Part shown: in pieces, positions 6,531 through 9,095 of the stretch
How the letters are laid out: every line of letters begins with the position of its first letter
Numbering within the stretch: the first letter of the stretch is position 1
Assembly: GCA_026391235.1 (NCBI GenBank)
Contig: JAPLDV010000208.1
Location: 1 to 9,095 of the forward strand
DNA from: Bacteroidia bacterium
GTDB taxonomy: Bacteria; Bacteroidota; Bacteroidia; Bacteroidales; UBA12481
Reading direction: 5' to 3'
DNA length: 9,095 nucleotides
Program-made: the position numbers and the translations under genes
Notes under the pieces: model-generated
Databases searched by the model: none
What the model was told of the DNA's origin: nothing
The model's input: the letters and a program-made list of their open reading frames with translations, nothing else

Positions 6531-8156
6531 ATGAAACGGATTTACTTACTGGCTTTTGCCATTGGAATGTTGGTCTCTGCCGGAAGCGTGCAGGCTCAGA
6601 AAAAGGTGATTGAAAAGATCATCGAGCTCGGCCGGACTGATAATCAGACGATGAACCACCTGGATGTGCTGACCAATCGCTTTGGCGGCAGGGTTTTGGG
6701 TTCCGATGCGTATGACAATGCAGCTGAATGGTGCGCCGCTCAGTTCAAAAAATGGGGAATGGAAGCAGAAATGGATGAAGCCGGCACCCTGCCGGTGGGA
6801 TTTAACCGCGGACCCTGGTTTGGACGTTTGCTGAGCGAAAACGGGATGGTCCTGCACTTTGCCACCCCATCCTATACGTCCGGCACCCACGGCGTTCAAC
6901 GCGGCCATGTGCTGATCGAACCAAAATCACAGGACGAATTCGACAGGATGAAGGGGGCATTGAAAGGTGCCTGGGTGCTTATCTCCGGAGAGAGTTCAGG
7001 ATGGCCGGTCGATTATTCCGCTGATGGTGATTCCACACGGGCGAAAATTATTTTAAAGAACGACTCAATCAACAAACTCAACAGGGACATCATGAGGGAG
7101 AACCGCAAAATCCGTGAAGCTGAGCAGGAATACCAGAAAGCTCTGCTGAAAAATCCGGAAGCACAACGGACAACCCCGAAAGCAGAAGAGAAAAAACCTT
7201 TCCCGCTGATAGAGCAGCCTGCCCTGTTTTACAAGCAGATGCGCGAAGCCGGCATACTCGGAATTATCCAGTCAACCTCAGTGCCCATCCGCGTATACTA
7301 CGATCGCAATATTTTCAGTAAAATGACTTTCGAAACATTGCCGACCATTCCGGATATCAAGCTGGAAGACCAGCAGTACAAGATTATCGAACAGATGTGC
7401 AAGGAGCGCAGGTATTTCCAGCTGGAATTCGATATCAGGAATTATTTCAAGATGGGCCCTGTAAAATATTATAATGTCATCGGAAAGATAAAAGGAACAA
7501 AATATCCGGATGAATATGTGCTCATGGGCGGTCACCTGGATTGTTTCGACGTAGCCTCCGGAGGCGTTGACGACGGATCCGGAGTCAGTCCGGCCATGGA
7601 AGCCGCACGCCTGATCATGGCAGCCGGCGGAAAACCGCAGCGCTCCATCCTGGTCTGCTTATGGGCAGGTGAGGAATTCGGCTTATTCGGGTCAAAAAGT
7701 TTTGTAGAGAGAAACACTAAAAACTGGGATAAGTTTTCCAATTATTTCAACCGCGATGGAGGCCCGACAGTGGCTAACAGTCTGACTGTCACCCCGGCCA
7801 TGTACGACGATTTTGTAAAAATCTGTGAACCGCTCAACAGCATCAATCCTGATTTTCCTTTTACCCTGAACAAGCGAACAGATGAACCTGGCCCACGGCC
7901 AACCCGGGCAGGCGGATCCGACCACGCCTACTTTGCAATGAACGGTATACCCACTGTAAGTTTCGGGACCGCTGATACCAAAGGATACGACTTCAATTAC
8001 GGGGAGATCTGGCACACCGAACGGGATATGTACAACAAGAGCATCGCGGAATACCAGAATCATACCTCAGTGGTTACCGCAGTAGTTGTATACGGCGTCG
8101 CCAATCTGGATCACCTGCTCTCGAGAGAAGGGCTGTATCTGGAGCCGGTGAAATAG
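6531..8156 (+). CDS. Secreted M28 family zinc exopeptidase with protease-associated-type insert
   Basis: This 541-residue protein has the full metal-binding set of the two-zinc M28 peptidases: GGHLDC (His335), GVDDGSG (Asp347), AGEEFG (Glu381 as general base, Glu382 as ligand), NRDGG (Asp409) and IWHTERD (His495). Further M28 signatures are GGSDHAYFAMNGIPTVSFGT (461-480) and the final helix. An N-terminal signal peptide (MKRIYLLAFAIGMLVSAGSVQAQ, cleavage after about 22) directs export; there is no C-terminal sorting domain, so it may stay in the periplasm or leave by another route. Residues about 95-260 form a protease-associated-like insert (KGAWVLISG; AGILGIIQST) interrupted by a highly charged, probably helical stretch at 170-222. 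Family members remove single residues from peptides as aminopeptidases or carboxypeptidases; specificity cannot be told here. AAAGGA six bases upstream supports the ATG. It converges on the cytochrome gene with a 37-base gap. Confidence 0.93.
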   Translation: MKRIYLLAFAIGMLVSAGSVQAQKKVIEKIIELGRTDNQTMNHLDVLTNRFGGRVLGSDAYDNAAEWCAAQFKKWGMEAEMDEAGTLPVGFNRGPWFGRLLSENGMVLHFATPSYTSGTHGVQRGHVLIEPKSQDEFDRMKGALKGAWVLISGESSGWPVDYSADGDSTRAKIILKNDSINKLNRDIMRENRKIREAEQEYQKALLKNPEAQRTTPKAEEKKPFPLIEQPALFYKQMREAGILGIIQSTSVPIRVYYDRNIFSKMTFETLPTIPDIKLEDQQYKIIEQMCKERRYFQLEFDIRNYFKMGPVKYYNVIGKIKGTKYPDEYVLMGGHLDCFDVASGGVDDGSGVSPAMEAARLIMAAGGKPQRSILVCLWAGEEFGLFGSKSFVERNTKNWDKFSNYFNRDGGPTVANSLTVTPAMYDDFVKICEPLNSINPDFPFTLNKRTDEPGPRPTRAGGSDHAYFAMNGIPTVSFGTADTKGYDFNYGEIWHTERDMYNKSIAEYQNHTSVVTAVVVYGVANLDHLLSREGLYLEPVK

Positions 8157-8163
8157 ACTGGCC

Positions 8164-8190
8164 TTAACAGCAGGTTAAAGCATTTAATTT
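8164..8190. terminator. Possible weak bidirectional terminator
   Basis: In the 37-base gap between two converging genes, TTAAC (8164-8168) and GTTAA (8174-8178) form a 5-bp stem with a 5-base loop, followed by a T-rich segment (CATTTAATTT). The stem is A/T-rich and short, so it is a weak candidate; position is the main argument. Confidence 0.25.
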
Positions 8191-8193
8191 AGG

Positions 8194-9000
8194 TCAAATA
8201 CGGGGGTGGCAGGAAAAACAGGCTGCACTGGTGTAAGAATAACCGGATTTCCCCTGATGTTGGCTGTCTACGCTTGCCTTATTGCTGTGTTCATGACAAT
8301 TAATACAGCTGAAAGTAGAGAAATTCGTGGAAGTAGTGTGGCATTCCGTACAAAGCGTCCATTTGCCTTTGTGCTTCCCGCTGTAAATACGAAAATACTG
8401 AGCATCATGATTCCAGGTTGATGGCGTCCATGCTGTCATCGTATGACAGGATTCGCACTCTTTCGGGAATTGAGCCGATACATGATTTGGATTCGTTGTG
8501 GCATTGTATTTCGCGGCATGACATCCATAGCAAGTATTCGGTGTCGTGGTATAGTTGCCTTTATGACAAAGTGCACAATTTGTTGCAATCGCTGAATGCG
8601 CGCCGGAGAGTACCCAATAATTGTTATGTATCGTGAAAGTTGCTGGAGTCCAACCCGCATTCGTGGTATGGCAATCGCTGCATGTTACAGCCAAGCCCAA
8701 ACTTTTGTGATTGGGGTTTGTAGCCGCATTGTAATTTGTCTGATGGCAGGCAACGCAGGTGTTTGGAGTATTTGCATAACCAGTAGTATGGCATTTTGAA
8801 CATAAGGTAGTTACATGAACCCCGGTAAGCGGAAAACTGGTTGTTGAATGGTTAAAGGATGCGTTCAGCCAATTATTTGCATTGTGGCACATCTTGCAGT
8901 CCAGCGGATAAGCCTGGGCCTTATGATCTTTCGCACCATCGTACTGAACCTGGTGGCAGGCAATGCAGTCAGTCCTGGTATTCAGTACGGTTCCCTTATC
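8194..9000 (-). CDS. Multihaem c-type cytochrome with 11 CXXCH motifs; 5' end missing or broken
   Basis: The open frame runs from just after a TAA (9003-9001) to the TGA at 8194, 268 residues. It holds 11 CXXCH haem-attachment motifs, with first cysteines at 12, 35, 67, 82, 107, 142, 157, 182, 217, 232 and 261. Such proteins carry electrons in the periplasm or at the cell surface. The motifs fall into three tri-haem modules plus a two-haem tail. The only in-frame ATG (8892) lies inside the second motif (CKMCH), so it cannot be the true start. No ATG, GTG or TTG precedes the first motif, and there is no signal peptide, which c-type cytochromes need for haem attachment outside the cytoplasm. 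Another frame, open from the right edge to 8985, encodes a leucine-rich stretch that could be a displaced N-terminus. Resembles cytochrome c3-like multihaem proteins of environmental Bacteroidota and Ignavibacteria. Likely a pseudogene, a frameshift or a sequence error; the haem region itself looks intact. Confidence 0.82.
   Translation of the reverse strand, partial: DKGTVLNTRTDCIACHQVQYDGAKDHKAQAYPLDCKMCHNANNWLNASFNHSTTSFPLTGVHVTTLCSKCHTTGYANTPNTCVACHQTNYNAATNPNHKSLGLAVTCSDCHTTNAGWTPATFTIHNNYWVLSGAHSAIATNCALCHKGNYTTTPNTCYGCHAAKYNATTNPNHVSAQFPKECESCHTMTAWTPSTWNHDAQYFRIYSGKHKGKWTLCTECHTTSTNFSTFSCINCHEHSNKASVDSQHQGKSGYSYTSAACFSCHPRI
8308..8967 (-). repeat. Three tandem tri-haem modules (about 70, 75 and 75 residues)
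   Basis: Module 1 (8967-8758), module 2 (8757-8533) and module 3 (8532-8308) each carry three CXXCH motifs. First-cysteine spacings are 23/32/15 in module 1 and exactly 25/35/15 in modules 2 and 3. Shared landmarks are TPNTC before modules 2 and 3, NPNH after the first haem, WTP after the second and a SG.H element before the third. Module 2 and 3 proteins are clearly alike, yet their DNA has diverged, so the duplication is old. A fourth unit begins at 8307 but has only two haem motifs. Confidence 0.85.
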
Positions 9001-9031
9001 TTAGAAGGATTTAATAAAAGTAATTCATAAC

Positions 9032-9045
9032 AGCACAGTAGTGCT
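9032..9045. repeat. Short perfect inverted repeat
   Basis: AGCAC and GTGCT form a 5-bp stem around AGTA. It lies just upstream of the cytochrome frame. AACAGCACA also appears twice nearby (9029-9037 and 9070-9078). Without a T-run or known box, a role cannot be assigned. Confidence 0.2.
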
Positions 9046-9095
9046 AAACGCTGAAGTTTAATCGGGATTAACAGCACATGGAAAAATAAACCGAA

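Noticed and set aside
8194..8892. Taking ATG 8892 as the start of the cytochrome.
   Set aside because: That Met is the fourth residue-slot of a CKMCH haem motif, and another complete CIACH motif lies upstream in the same frame, so the coding region clearly extends beyond it.

Overview
The window looks like chromosomal DNA from a Bacteroidota (Bacteroidetes-group) bacterium. The evidence is a C-terminal type IX secretion (T9SS) type A sorting domain on a peptidase, a CarboxypepD_reg-like domain followed by an 'INEVQVKA' linker, a lipoprotein-type GH30 glycosidase, and mostly weak Shine-Dalgarno sites with A/T-rich leaders. A multihaem c-type cytochrome suggests an environmental, respiring or electron-transferring member of the group rather than a simple gut fermenter. 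I cannot name the species. No rRNA, tRNA, CRISPR array, insertion sequence, integrase or phage gene is visible.

Layout, left to right, with six genes in strictly alternating orientation. (1) 3-1499 (+): 3' part of a surface or periplasmic protein with a carboxypeptidase-regulatory-like domain and a polyglycine linker. It is cut by the left edge. (2) 1501-2973 (-): GH30 glycoside hydrolase lipoprotein, with its stop codon one base from that of gene 1. A 192-bp divergent spacer follows and holds an imperfect 13-bp inverted repeat. (3) 3166-5130 (+): secreted M14 zinc carboxypeptidase with a T9SS sorting tail. (4) 5169-6413 (-): CoA-acylating aldehyde dehydrogenase of the AdhE N-terminal type, ending abruptly before the conserved C-terminal segment. 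A 117-bp divergent spacer follows. (5) 6531-8156 (+): secreted M28 zinc aminopeptidase/carboxypeptidase with a protease-associated-type insert. (6) 8194-9000 (-): multihaem cytochrome reading frame with 11 CXXCH motifs in a regular 75-residue repeat. It has no credible start codon or signal peptide in frame.

Because no two adjacent genes share a strand, each is probably transcribed alone and the window holds no operon. The shared theme is export: two secreted zinc exopeptidases, one exported glycosidase, one probable envelope protein and one cytochrome, fitting a life breaking down external protein and glycans. The aldehyde dehydrogenase is the only clearly cytoplasmic enzyme. The two points most worth a second look are the apparent C-terminal loss in the aldehyde dehydrogenase and the modular but 5'-broken cytochrome. 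I did not find convincing evidence of a wholly new defence, mobile or biosynthetic system.
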